Shown here in pieces: positions 33,329-45,286 of a stretch of 64,000 nucleotides of DNA; position 1 is the first letter of the stretch, and the number at the start of each line of letters is the position of its first letter. The translations under genes and the position numbers were made by a program. Location of the stretch: contig OZ014412.1 in NCBI GenBank assembly GCA_963965975.1, positions 9,219,849 to 9,283,848 on the forward strand, given 5' to 3'. The notes beneath the pieces were generated by a model. It worked only from the letters and a program-made list of their open reading frames with translations. It was not told where the DNA came from and did not search any database. The DNA is from Xestospongia bergquistia (lineage: Eukaryota > Porifera > Demospongiae > Haplosclerida > Petrosiidae).

Positions 33329-33823
33329 AGATTATATATTTCTTAATATATTCTTGTCATTTACATTGTTACTATAAAATTTGGCATATAGTGCTTTTAA
33401 AATCTTTAATATTTTATCTATACATAATATTCCACACAATATTATGTATATATTGATTTTCATTTAATGATTGTAATTATTATAATTCTGTACTTAACAA
33501 ACAACATCTTGATATTGTACATGTTCAATTTAACTTTTATTTCGATGTGGGGCTTATATGGTATACACTATTAACATATATATCTAAAATACATGTTTTG
33601 CTCGTTAATAACAACATGCCACAGGTTTTAAAAAACAGTTGGCATTAAACATTTTAATTAAACATTAAGATCATCTATTGTAAGAATTTGATATGACTTA
33701 ATGAATAATAATAAAAAAGTACAAAATATTAATCATAAAAGGACTACCACATCTTAAAACTAAAAATAAGAGGCACAAATAACTAAGTAACAAACACTTC
33801 ACACATATAGCATTAGAATCAGT
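33329..33823. other. Convergent 3' spacer, ABC copy 2 / monooxygenase A
   Basis: A ~0.5 kb AT-rich gap between two convergent stop codons, with AATAAA-like signals on both strands. It is duplicated almost unchanged at 44803-45286. Confidence 0.6.
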
Positions 33824-36800
33824 TTAGTTTATGATGAAGGCTATCAGTGACAAGACAAGTAAAGCAAACACTCCAACTACAAGAGATCCTGCTCCACTTG
33901 GTGGCATGAATGAGTCAGGACACTCCAATGTTTTATTGGGTTCTTTGTATGGACAATCGATGGAAGGAATTTTACCATATGTATAGTTATATAATTGCTA
34001 AAGTATATAAGATATATATGAATAAAATTAAGTAGAGTTAATACACTCCATATTTGCACTTATCATCAATTGAGAACTAGTGGTCAATATAAGAAACTAT
34101 TCTCTCATATTAACAATATTGCTACTAACAAAGAATTTCTGTTGGTCATTATAGATATAGTAAAATTTACATGCTAATTGAACTTTAAAATAGATCTCTC
34201 ATTTACCCCATTGCCATATATATCTGATGTGAAACTACACCAAGAAAGCTGGTCTGAGTTTAAAATTGATGATTCTAAACCATTGATCTGACTAGGAGTC
34301 CAGTCAAGTCTGTTGAAAGTCTCATTTACTGTTCGATGATTAATTCCTCTTTGAGGCAAAGAAGCAAAGTATCCTTGTAGAGCTGGCCTATATGTATTAA
34401 AATGATAATCATACAAGATTGTAGGTTATCTTACGGAACATTGTTTATAACAAATGAAGTAAAGCTTTGAGGACCAGGATTACTAAGACAATCTGAGATA
34501 TTACTACGTGGATAGTAGATTGGAAATGATAAACACATTTCTTCTCTAGTACCCTCTCCTCCCTATATATTGATATAAAGTGCTAGAGTGTCAAAAACCA
34601 AATACTCTAAGCAAAACTTACCAAAGAGACTCCAGTACGAGCCCTACTATCATAGGTACAAACAACTATTAGCATATCACCCTGTTAAAGAAGGAAGTTA
34701 GGATTTATCTACAGTTTTAGAATTACAGCTAACAAAGAATGATATACTATCAAGTATGTGACTACAACCCTTACTGGTTTGACAATCACTTCATCAAGGT
34801 GAATAGTCTGTTGGAAATTAAAGTCATACTGTAGATTTTTATCAATTGGTTTCAACTCTTCAATCTGTTTTCCATCACGGCATTGTTCAGTGCGTCTTAA
34901 ATGTAGAAGTTCAATTTTTGTCCCTAAAAACGTACTAACAATAACTACTGGAAACAACTACCACACAATGTGAATATTCAAGGTAGTAATTTTTATGATT
35001 TGCTTCTGAAAATTTAACCAACAAAAACATTTTTTGGTTTTTTTTTTTATCATGTCAACATGATTGTCACAGATTACTATCTGGACTTAGTTATTAACAT
35101 GTTGTTAAACCAAAGAAAGTCTACTTATGCACAAAAAGATGAATGCTGATGCATTTTATGCACTCAAATGTAAAAATGAGATTACAAAACTAAAGGAAAA
35201 GTTAACAATTTACTGAAAGCAACGTATAAATTATTAATAAGCACCACTTAATATACTAATTAATGCGTAAAACTTGAATATATTTTAAGAAAAGAGTACC
35301 ACAACAAAGAAAGAACCTACCAGAAACAAATGATTAACTAAACCAAAAATACAATATTAATGTATGTACTTTATTAAATCAATTAACTGTTGGGCTTGAG
35401 CCCTTACAATGACCACAGATGGTAAATTCTAAATAAAAATAGTTTCTCTATTATAATATACACTATATCATTAATAGTAAAGTATAGTCTAGTATTCATG
35501 ATATGATAGGGAAAGTAGTTCTTCCTGTTGAGTAATACAAGTATAAAATATATTCTTATCTTAACTATAATTAGCATTGTTAGTAAATTTATGTAATACT
35601 TACCCAGTAGATGAGTATGTAAAGTGTTGGCAAAGATGTGTATGCCTTCTGGAGGAAAATGCTGAGAAAGAAGAAAAATAACAAAATTTGTAATACACAG
35701 TCTACAAAATTGGTATTTGTATATTAATTGAATATGAATCCATTACAGAGAATATTATTTAAAGTTAGTTCTAGACAGTTAGATGCAGAAATAGTTTTTT
35801 GATTAACTAGAAGAATTAACACAAACAAACAACATTCAAGGACATAGAAAGCAATCATTTTTATATTTTTATACCTGAGTACATGATGGAGAACAATATC
35901 CATAAACAGTATAGTTCTCAGCTTTTGGAGGTATAATCATCAGTGGAGACACAAAATGTCCAATTTCCAATATACCAGCATCATATTGACGTGGTGTATC
36001 AATGTAATAGAATGTCATACCAGAACTATCAACAACACCTATGAGAATGAGAGAGAGAGAGGTGGGGGGAGGGAGGTAGAGAGAGATATCAGTTACTACT
36101 CCAAATTCTTATATGCACTATAATATAATATTATTGTTAATCATATAAGATTTTATTACATAATTGTGTTTGATATTATTACATAATCATAAGATCATGA
36201 ATTCATGATGATCATCAAATAATCATGTGAGATAAACTCAGATATTACATGTGAGATATAAATCATGTGAGTTACTATGACAATAGTCATGTGAGACAGG
36301 AAGTCATACTATAATCTAATAATAGTATAGATAACTCTCACCTGACACTCTATGTGGGTTATCATAATGCATTTGAATAACAGCATAGCGATATTCATTA
36401 CCTCCAATAGGGTAGGCAATATTACGTGGATAGATGAAGTCCTACAACAAATTAATGAGATGTATATTGTTAGATAAAGTAATTATAAATCACTTTATTA
36501 TTTTATACCTGACTGTCTGTCCTATTATAAAAACATTCTGTCAGGATTATACATAATTATTCAAAAATATAATTATATGATTCTATTTGATTCCTCAATT
36601 TACATGTGAATCAAAACTCTGGTTTAACTCGCTAAAAAATTGCTGCATAATAAAAACCTACCTCACCCCCTATAGCCCAGGCACCAATTAGTAGCCCAGA
36701 AAAACAATTGCTCAAACTTGTATCAACATCATGACATGGACCATCTGGTGCAGTAGTATTGAGTTCATCACAGAGATAGATTAACATGTGATGAACATGT

Positions 36801-38450
36801 GCTTCATTTCCTTCATCAACAAGTGGTGACGCCTGAAGTACAATGAGAAATACATGAAAAAATAGTTGACAACATTTAATTTGGAACTATAGTACTATTA
36901 ACAGTAGTTATTATAAAAACACTGGTAACTGCCTACAGACTGCATTTATCCTCCTCTGGCTAAAATTGGTTGGGTTTAATTCATGGCTTTATATATGGGT
37001 AAGTTCATGATGACAAGTTAAGCCTATATTAACACTAGTTATTATACTATGTCATGACAATTTATGATAGTAATGATTTAGCAGCAAAGATGAATGCAGA
37101 TTTTAGACCTTGATTATGTATCGCTCCCTATCCTGAACAAATTGTGGGAGCTCAAATCCAGCACACCAGTAGGTAGTATCAGCACTAGGAATAGTCACCT
37201 AAATAATAAATTGATTAAATAAAGTCTGTATATATCTGGATACATTTCAAATATTTATATATTTATGTATGAGATGTTAGCGATTTTTACTTAGGTACTT
37301 AAAGAAACACATGACCACACAATTATATGTACCTGGTCTACAGCAAGAGTAAAGGATTGAGTTCCTGGTGGATCACTAGGTGGATTTAGTAAACCTCCAA
37401 GTAAGTTAACACTTCTTGATCCTTTATAATCATGAGCAGTAAATGTTCCTTCAGCTCCATTAGGAGGATCTTCTTCTTTAAAGCTCCACACAATACGAGA
37501 TGTACCAGTCTATTATAAACAGTGGGAAAAGCTAACATGACAAAGGGATACTATTACAACAACACAGTACATTACTAATGTAACTGAACCGTAAAATATA
37601 CAAATAGCAAAACATTGAATTCCAACCACATAACTGAATTATTACTTGTCACATTATACTGACAGATAAAAAAATAGTATTTGGAAACATACACACCTAT
37701 CTTACTAGAAATTACTCATTACACTTGTAAATGATTTCTAATGCAAGTGTTGGTCAATTTCTTCTTTCAATCCCTATATGATCTTATGGATTAACAGAAA
37801 AGGATAGAAAATGTTTGGTACATATACAAATTAAATAGTATACTATGTATATATTTATAAATTCAAGCTAAAACTAATTTGTATTACTAAAATATACATT
37901 AGCTAAACTCACTCTATCAATATTTAGATCTTTGTTATTTGGATCACATGAAGTGTAGTTTCTAGTAAATTCAAGTGTAGTGTGGCCATTACTCTCTTCA
38001 GAATTAGTCAGTATCCAGTCTTGACTTTCATCAATTGGAGGAGTTGAACGTTGGACAGCAAAACGATCCTATAACATAAAACAATTATGATAATTCCTTG
38101 ATACACTAATAAATAATTATCATTAATGCTTTATTTATTACAAAATCCATTTAGTCTATATGAATGATTCAACTTACATTAAAGTAACCACGACCATCTT
38201 GCACCCATCCAATCACCACATCAGATCCAGGCATTTGTCCATTAGGAGAGAGACCAAAACCAATCCAACCTGTAGTCCGAACTCTAACTGCAAAAGAAAT
38301 GTTCTGCAGTTGTGGGTTGTAGGTCCAGTAGAGAGTATATCTCTCATGGAGAGTCAAGTTAAACTGATACTTATCAGACAAGTCATGATCAGACAAACAA
38401 GATGGAACAATGAAAAGAAGGACAGCCAAATAAAACAACCAGGTAGCCAT
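33824..38450 (-). CDS. MOXD1/DBH-like copper monooxygenase, copy A
   Basis: 13 exons (minus): 38178-38450, 37913-38068, 37333-37509, 37109-37198, 36662-36832, 36342-36441, 35875-36038, 35604-35661, 34775-34923, 34622-34681, 34435-34562, 34207-34387, 33824-33997; 1881 nt, 626 aa. Signal peptide (~1-20), DOMON domain (~25-170, GFGLSPNGQMPGSDVVIGWV), then the two copper type II ascorbate-dependent monooxygenase domains. All six ligands expected from PHM/DBH are present: CuH His246, His247 (VHHML), His314 (QMHYDNP); CuM His392, His394 (HTH), Met475 (EEMCLSF). A C-terminal hydrophobic segment (last ~25 residues) predicts a membrane anchor. The family hydroxylates small substrates with O2 and ascorbate in the secretory pathway; the substrate is unknown for MOXD1-like members. 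The exon 4 donor is a weak GTCTAA in all copies. Confidence 0.93.
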
Positions 38451-38488
38451 GACTGGAATTATATATTAGAGCAGACAGAAAATACTGC

Positions 38489-38498
38489 TTTATATAGC
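38489..38498 (-). promoter_or_regulatory. TATA box of monooxygenase copy A
   Basis: CTATATAAAG on the minus strand, 39-48 nt upstream of the start codon. The same element is conserved upstream of copy C (61149-61158). Copy B has a transposon end there instead. The distance to the ATG leaves only a very short 5' UTR. Confidence 0.5.
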
Positions 38499-38757
38499 CT
38501 GGGACATGCCCAACGAATACCTATAAATGCAACCATCCTATAATACGGAAGTATAATGTTAGAGCCTAAAAGAGTGGGATTAGGGTGGTGGAAGTCAGAA
38601 GCCAAATAAATTTTATTATAATAATATTCATACTATATTCATAACACACTCATTAACACATATTTGTGGCTGGTTTGCATTCTAAGCCATATTGCCCACC
38701 TATTATTAACATGGGTGTGGTTCCAAGATAATGACACATTCCAGTGGTTTCGTAGCT

Positions 38758-39080
38758 TAATGAGCAACTGTTGTAGTAACTACTAAGGTACATTTATCTC
38801 AGCTCAACGTACAGGTAAGAAAACCCTACCCAACATATGTATGAGTAATCCTATGAAGCCAATTTTTAAAAATGGCGTTCGGTTTTCTGAAGGCTCTCAA
38901 AGATTTGACTCTTCTTAGTGTATCTCAGAAAGTATAGCAGTAATTCAAAAAAAAGCTTTCATAGGATTATAGATCTCATATAACTGTAATAGCAAAGTAA
39001 GTTTCTAATCTCTACCTATAAGAAGTTTTTAGAAAAATGTACCTTTGTTCTGTATACTGTTACTACAGTAACTCTTGATT
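38758..39080. mobile_element. Fold-back (MITE-like) element
   Basis: Outer arms about 38758-38797 and 39031-39080 are imperfect reverse complements (GTTGTAGTAAC / GTTACTACAGTAAC, AAGGTACATTT / AAATGTACCTT). A second inner inverted pair has AATCCTATGAAGC against GCTTTCATAGGATT. It lies inside a ~975-bp stretch (about 38624-39600) that is missing at the equivalent place beside copy C (after 61283), so that whole stretch may be an insertion or the other a deletion. Confidence 0.6.
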
Positions 39081-39605
39081 TAAATTTTTTATCGAAATTG
39101 AACACTATTGATATAATGTAGTAGTCAAAAGACAGTATTAAAACAAGAAAAGATATAGAAATTATATATAGAAAAAAGTTAAACTATGAATATTATTAAC
39201 ACCACCATACTGCCACCTTAAGACCCGCTACATTAATAGAATACAATAAAGGTTAATATAATAATAGTTATTTTTAAATGAAACAACATCAAAGCATTAC
39301 AAAAACAAAATGTGAAGCTATATTGATCTCCGACAAATTAAATTATATCCATTATTTCTCTTGTCATGCATACACACAGTTACTATTATATATATAATTA
39401 TAGTGCATGATAATTTTTAGGGATCAACCAGATATATTACTTTAATTAACAAAAATGAGCTTTACATTCAAATCAGCAGTTAGCTTGTTAATAATTGAAA
39501 ATTGTATCTTTTGAAATTAAGTATGATACTAGCATCTAGACACAAAAAAATTATGTCAATATAGCGTCACATAATGTAGATGTTAAAATACTGTAAAAAA
39601 GGTTT

Positions 39606-40175
39606 ATATCTTAAAATACTATTATTTACGTTACCTCCTATATACCAACAAATGCACCACAAATGCAAAAGTCTTTTGTCTGTGGGATGTGGTCTGCTGG
39701 GGACAAAGTCATGCCTTGTGTAGGTCTGTGAAGGTCTATGTAATTTTTTTAATCATATTTTTAAGATATTTACTGTGTCAGGTGAAGACCATTCCATCCA
39801 CCAGATCAGAGAGGGCTTTGAGCATGAGAGTGTCAAAGGAGGCAGTGGCATCTGTGATATAGGAGGGAGGGCATGTTCTGAAGGAGAAGAAGATTTGGGG
39901 GAAGGCAAGACAGGACTTCAGGAGTGTTGTATTCATACGTGAGTCCTGTAGGTCAGGTAAAAGGGAGAGTGTGTTTGAGTTTTGTGACTCTCCTTAGGAG
40001 ATAGGAATTACAGAAGGAGCTGGGGCCTATAGGAGAGCCCAGCAAGACAAAGCCTTCACTGGTAATGTGAATTTCAGGTGGAAGTGGGTTGTGAGGTGGG
40101 TAGTCCTCTTTGGGGATAAAGAGTAACGATTTGCTATGGTTCAGGGAGAGGCCCTGGCTAGGAGCAAGCTCCTTA
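39606..40175 (-). pseudogene. Reverse-transcriptase fragment of a retroelement
   Basis: Minus-strand translation of about 39779-40175 gives LNHSKSLLFIPK, SEGFVLLGSPIG and, after a frameshift, LKSCLAFPQIFFSFRTCPPS and DLVDGMVF. This is the 3' part of a reverse transcriptase of the kind seen in many invertebrate retroelements (K-in-SK, LLGxPIG, LRTxPP). 39606-39780 is non-coding and is repeated at 61289-61470. Frameshifted and truncated at both ends. Confidence 0.7.
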
Positions 40176-40183
40176 ATGATAGA

Positions 40184-40220
<37 letters not shown>

Positions 40221-40240
40221 GTTGTTGTTGTTGTTGTTGT
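40184..40240. repeat. (ATT)n/(GTT)n compound microsatellite
   Basis: About 36 bp of ATT repeats followed by GTT repeats, at the end of the reverse-transcriptase fragment. Confidence 0.92.
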
Positions 40241-40403
40241 TATATTATATGAGGGCTGTCACTTTAGAATTCATGATATGACAACTCTAAATACAACACA
40301 ATGTTTTTGAAAAGTTATAGTTTGCTGAGCTATAATTCCATGTTTATATAAAGATACATGCTGTCTATGTGGTTATTTTAAATGTATTATATAGTATTCT
40401 GTA

Positions 40404-40921
40404 CCTGTGTACATGATGAAGAACAATATCCATAAACAATATAGTTCTTAGCTTTTGGAGGTATAAACATCAGTCGAGATACAGAATTTCCATTTACTAT
40501 TATACCAGCATCATATTGACATGGTGTTGTAATACAATAGAATGTCATACCAGAACTATCAGCAACACCTATATATGAGAATGAGAGAGAGAGAGATTAT
40601 AAAGTGCTCCAATTTCTTACATGTAGTATGATATTATTTTTACAGGTAACAGGTATAATGATAGTACAAACAACTCTCACCTGATACTCTATGTGGGTTA
40701 TCATAATGCATTTGGATAATGGCATAGCAATAATCATTGCCTCCAATAGGGAAAGGCAACATTACGTGGATAGATGAAGTTCTATAAAATTATAAAAATT
40801 ATAACAAAGTAGTAGAATACATATTAATATCCTTATGAATATATCAGCAGAATCTTTAATCAATGTTTGATAACTAATCTGACAATAAACACTTCACCTC
40901 CTACAGTCCAAGCACTAATTA
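40404..40921 (-). pseudogene. Monooxygenase relic, exons 7, 6 and start of 5
   Basis: Exon 7-like sequence at about 40409-40575 (PPKAKNY, GYC, QYDAGI) and exon 6-like sequence at about 40682-40784. The latter carries a frameshift (GGGAAAGGC where intact copies have GGGTAGGC). About 30 bp of exon 5 follow (CACCTCCTACAGTCCAAGC), then an abrupt switch at ~40922 to ABC intron sequence. No other exons nearby. Non-functional. Confidence 0.85.
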
Positions 40922-40926
40922 GTTTC

Positions 40927-41140
40927 ACTTTGTAGCTGATCTGTCAACATTGTTGCTTGATAAAAGTACAGTAGTTACAATTATGTTATTTTAAGACTGA
41001 GATTGGCTAAAACTAGTAGAGACTGCAGTATATATATAAGAGCACAATTATTGAAATATCAAAGAGACAAAGATAATTATATCTAAATGACATTACATTG
41101 AGACACTAGCTCTTGTTGGACCCTCAGGAGCTGGTAAATC
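40927..41140 (+). pseudogene. ABC transporter relic, intron 2 into Walker A
   Basis: Matches the end of ABC intron 2, then skips the acceptor and the first two thirds of exon 3 and resumes at the Walker A coding part (ACACTAGCTCTTGTTGG..GGAGCTGGTAAATCTA) before diverging. The same internal deletion occurs at 55628-55850, so both derive from one already-deleted ancestor. Confidence 0.85.
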
Positions 41141-41614
41141 TATCAAAATACTTACAAAATACAAAATACTTATCAATAAAGGACTACCATAAAATTAATA
41201 AAATTAGTACAAATAACTATGTTAAACGCTTTCGATGATGTAAATATGGCCTCTATGATGTTGTTTATAAAGAATAGGATTATGGATAAATGTTCACATG
41301 TAACATTATCTATGATAAAAGGAAACTTGATTGTTTAACAAAGTTAGCTTGTCAGTATTTGTGTGTATTCTTCACTAAAGAGAGTAGTAACATTATCCTT
41401 AAGAAGTAAGTTAAGTGAATAAAGAATGAGGAAATAGATTGTCATTGTTAGTCAGTATGGACTGAATTAAATTAAAATAAGAATTGTAAATTATGCTCGT
41501 TTAGAAATAACATCTATGAATATATTAAAAATAAATAGGGCTGGTTCTAAAGATTTTAATATTATAGACAAAAGTTTACATTAACAATTAATTGTCTTGT
41601 CTCTTTTTCATCAG

Positions 41615-44600
41615 AGTGTATCAAGGGGTGTTAGGTGTGGGTGACTTTGTCCTGTTTGCTACATACATAATTCAGTTGTATTCACCACTTAACTTTTTTG
41701 GAACATATTATCGTCTTATACAACAGTCGTTCATTGATATGGAAAACATGTTTGATCTGTTAGATGTGGAACAAGAGGTCCAGGATGACCCTGATGCTCC
41801 ACCCCTTCAGGTATGAGAACAATAGTATAGTCAATTAGTCATGTATTGTTGATGCAAGAATTGACTGACACAAAATTTGCAATTTCCTCTCTCTTGTTTG
41901 GATGGCTTCATGATCTCTATGTGCTCTCATTGTGTTAATAGTATTGGTATAAAGCTCACTGTCATCATGAATTATACACATATACACAATACTTATTAGG
42001 TGTATTGTCCTTTGTCTAGTTTATGGTTCAATAATGATGACCTTTGACCTTTAAAGTTATAATTATCCATACATTGCCATTAGGCCTAAAGCTACAACAC
42101 ACACTCATCCTCCTAATACAATTTGCTTTCAGAGGCTACCAGTTCCATTCTCTATTGTTTGTCACATTACCTTACTAAGATAGAAAAATAATTAAATAAA
42201 TAATTAATATTTGAGCATTTCTAGACCACCTGACAAAAATGTGAAGAGGTTATCAGAATCAGCACATTTTAAAATGTAAAAGATATACAAACTGCAAAAT
42301 AATTTTTTACTTGAGAAATCATTCTGTAACTGTTTTGAAACATTATAATGTCTGCCATTTTGTCCCACAGTAGTGTGGCCTGCACCTGAAGTGTTATTAA
42401 GAAGGTGTGGCCATAGTCTTCATATTTGTTGTGAGGGTGTGAAGTGTGTACCTGACATTGTCACTTGATAAAAATACAGTAGTTATAATAATATTATTTT
42501 AAGACTGAGAATGTCTAAATGTACTATTGGCTATAACTATAGTAGTAGAGACTACTGTATATAAAGAGCACAATTATTGAAATATCAAAAGGACAAAGAT
42601 GATTATATCTAAATGACATTACATTGATCTCATTACCTATAGATTACTGATGGGTGTATAGAGTTTCGTCATGTCTACTTCCATTATAATCCTGAGAAAC
42701 CTATACTTAAAGATCTCTCATTTACAGTAAGACCTGGTGAGACACTAGCTCTTGTTGGACCTTCAGGAGCTGGTAAATCTACCATCATACGTCTGTTGTT
42801 TAGATTCTATGATATTCAGGTGGGACAACCATTTATCTCTTAACTATTTGATATACCGTATAGTGGGTATTGTTGGCGGCGAATTTAATTTGGCGTATTG
42901 ACGGTCTACAACAAAATCGTCAAATCAAAAACCGTTAATAACTTTTCACACCTTCCTGCACGTGATCCCCATCTGCTACCCTTCTGCGTAAATGCCGTTA
43001 CTTAGGTATTTCATGAAGAGAACTGCCCCGCCTAATGAAGAACAGTGCGCATCCTTACCTGGAAAAGAACTAAAAGAAACTAACGAGCTTTCACGAGAGT
43101 TCACTTGGCTTTATATAGTACCCGTAGTACCACCCACCATTAATTAATACAACCCACATTTAATTACAACAACTATTTTTAACAAATTGCCAAATTTAAA
43201 TTTCGTCAAATTTTAATTTTGCTTATTTTGACGGCAGACTGTCAAATATTTCGACCGCCAATAATACCCACTATACGGTACTTTAATATGTGAGAATAGT
43301 GTATGTTAGTATGGATCCTCTTAATACTATAGTATTGTACTAAGTATTGTCCCTAGACTATGTATGATATTAATAATGGCTACTTGACAATGTACTATAA
43401 TCATTAATAATCCAAGTAGATTGTGTGCTCTTACTTTTTGGGAGACAAGAAGCATTAGCATCATGTACTCCCTACAAATATAGTTATGATCTGTTCACTT
43501 CCTGGTTCATTTCCTTTGAGGTTGTAGTATATTCTGTCCAATTTGTGCAGCAGTTTAAGGAATTTCAATTATGCTGACAAATATTTCATGTCATCAACCT
43601 AATTTGGACATGCCCTCATAGTTTAAATTTTTTGTGTGTGATTCTTAGCTCATTATGTTTTTACAAGTGTATTTTTGTTATTGATGCTTTTAAAGACACA
43701 TTCAATTTGGACAGAAAATAGTCTAGTAATTGATAATAGGAGACCTTGTTTACAATTAATGTAGCCTCATAACCAGGTGTTTAGGGCTTGCTTATTATGA
43801 AGCAATCTTTGTAAATCTTCTATCATTGACAAAAAAAACAAAGTAGAATGTATGTATATTGTTAGCATTAGCCCACTCTATACATTAGAGTTTAGGAAGG
43901 TTTAGTGATAGGATTAGGGGAAGTCTTATTACTGACCTCATTAAGCATGCCTACCACTGCATTTTATATATGAAATGAATTTACAAATGGTGGTTACTTC
44001 AGTAAGTGAAGTTGAATGTATTTGTCAAAATCCTCCAATATTATCTGTATTTCTATAGAAACCAATAAATATTAAATATAATAAAAGTAATTAAGTTTCA
44101 TGGAATAACTTTAATAAGTAAATTTCAATCTTATGACCTGAAAGTGTCTTATCATTATTATTATTATTAACATCATTTGTGTCCTTATAGGATGGTATGA
44201 TTCTTATTGATGGTCAAGATATTCGTCATATTAAACAGTCTTCATTACGTCAAAATATAGGTGTGGTACCTCAAGATACTGTCTTATTTAATGATATTAT
44301 TCAATATAATATACGATATGGACGTGTAACAGCTACTGATGATGAAGTAGAGAGAGCTGCTGAATATGCTGATATGCATGACCGTATCTTGAGCTTTCCT
44401 CAACAGTATTCAACAGTTGTTGGAGAGAGAGGACTTAAATTAAGTGGAGGAGAGAAACAAAGAGTAGCCATAGCTCGTACTATTCTCAAAAATCCATCTA
44501 TTATATTACTAGATGAGGCTACCTCAGCACTGGATACACAAACTGAACGTAATATTCAAGTCTCTCTAATGAAGGTGTGTCAAGGGAGAAGCACTATCAT

Positions 44601-44802
44601 TGTAGCTCATCGTCTATCCACCATTATCCATGCCAACCAGATCTTGGTGTTAAAAGATGGAGAGATATGTGAACGAGGGACACATCAAGAGCTCCTATCA
44701 TTAGAAGGAGTATATGCTAATATGTGGTTACAACAACAACGAAGTCTTGAGGAAGAGGAGGGACAGGGAATGGAAGAGACAAGAGGAGAAACAGAACTCT
44801 AA
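41615..44802 (+). pseudogene. 5'-truncated ABC transporter copy 3 (exons 2-4)
   Basis: Exons 41615-41810, 42643-42819 and 44191-44802 correspond exactly to exons 2-4 of copy 2, with intact splice sites and no stops: ~328 codons covering the end of the membrane domain and the whole NBD (Walker A, LSGGEKQ, Walker B, H-loop). The 1.6-kb exon 1 is missing; similarity starts inside intron 1 near 41227. Upstream sequence is relic DNA, so no normal start codon is present. Either a very young pseudogene or a source of a short NBD protein from an unknown start; I favour the first. It differs from copy 2 by only a few residues (Ser for Phe before Walker B, Cys for Arg near the end). Confidence 0.85.
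42856..43278. mobile_element. TA-flanked MITE in ABC copy 3 intron 3
   Basis: Same element at the same position as 31375-31797, with better-matched ends: CCGTATAGTGGGTATT at the left and its reverse complement at the right. It was duplicated with the gene, so insertion predates the duplication. Confidence 0.85.
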
Positions 44803-45286
44803 AGATTATATATTTCTTAATATATTCTTGTCATTTACATTGTTACTATAAAATTTGACATATAATGCTTTTAAAATCTTTAATATTTTATCTATACATA
44901 ATATTCCACACAATATTATGTATATATTGATTTTCATTTAATGATTGTAATTATTATAATTCTGTACTTAACAAACAACATCTTGATATTGTACATGTAC
45001 AATTTAACTTTTATTTTGATGTGGGGCTTATATGGTATACACTATTAACATATATATCTAAAATACATGTTTTGCTCGTTAATAACAACATGCCACAGGT
45101 TTTAAAAAACAGTTGGCATTAAACATTTTAATTAAACATTAAGATCATCTATTGTAAGAATTTGATATGACTTAATGAATAATATAAAGTACAAAATATT
45201 AATCATAAAAGGACTACCACAACTAAAAATAAGAAGCACAAATAACTAAGTAACAAATATTTCACACATACAGCATTAGAATCAGT
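44803..45286. other. Convergent 3' spacer, ABC copy 3 / monooxygenase B
   Basis: Near-identical duplicate of 33329-33823, differing by scattered substitutions and small deletions. No gene. Confidence 0.65.

Noticed and set aside
35379..35440. Possible extra monooxygenase exon between exons 8 and 9 (minus strand, conserved in all copies)
   Set aside because: It has an acceptor-like TTTAG, but in the required frame it meets a stop after ~17 codons. Splicing exon 8 straight to exon 9 gives the expected HTHLLGTKIELLHLRR continuity. Conservation is explained by recent duplication.
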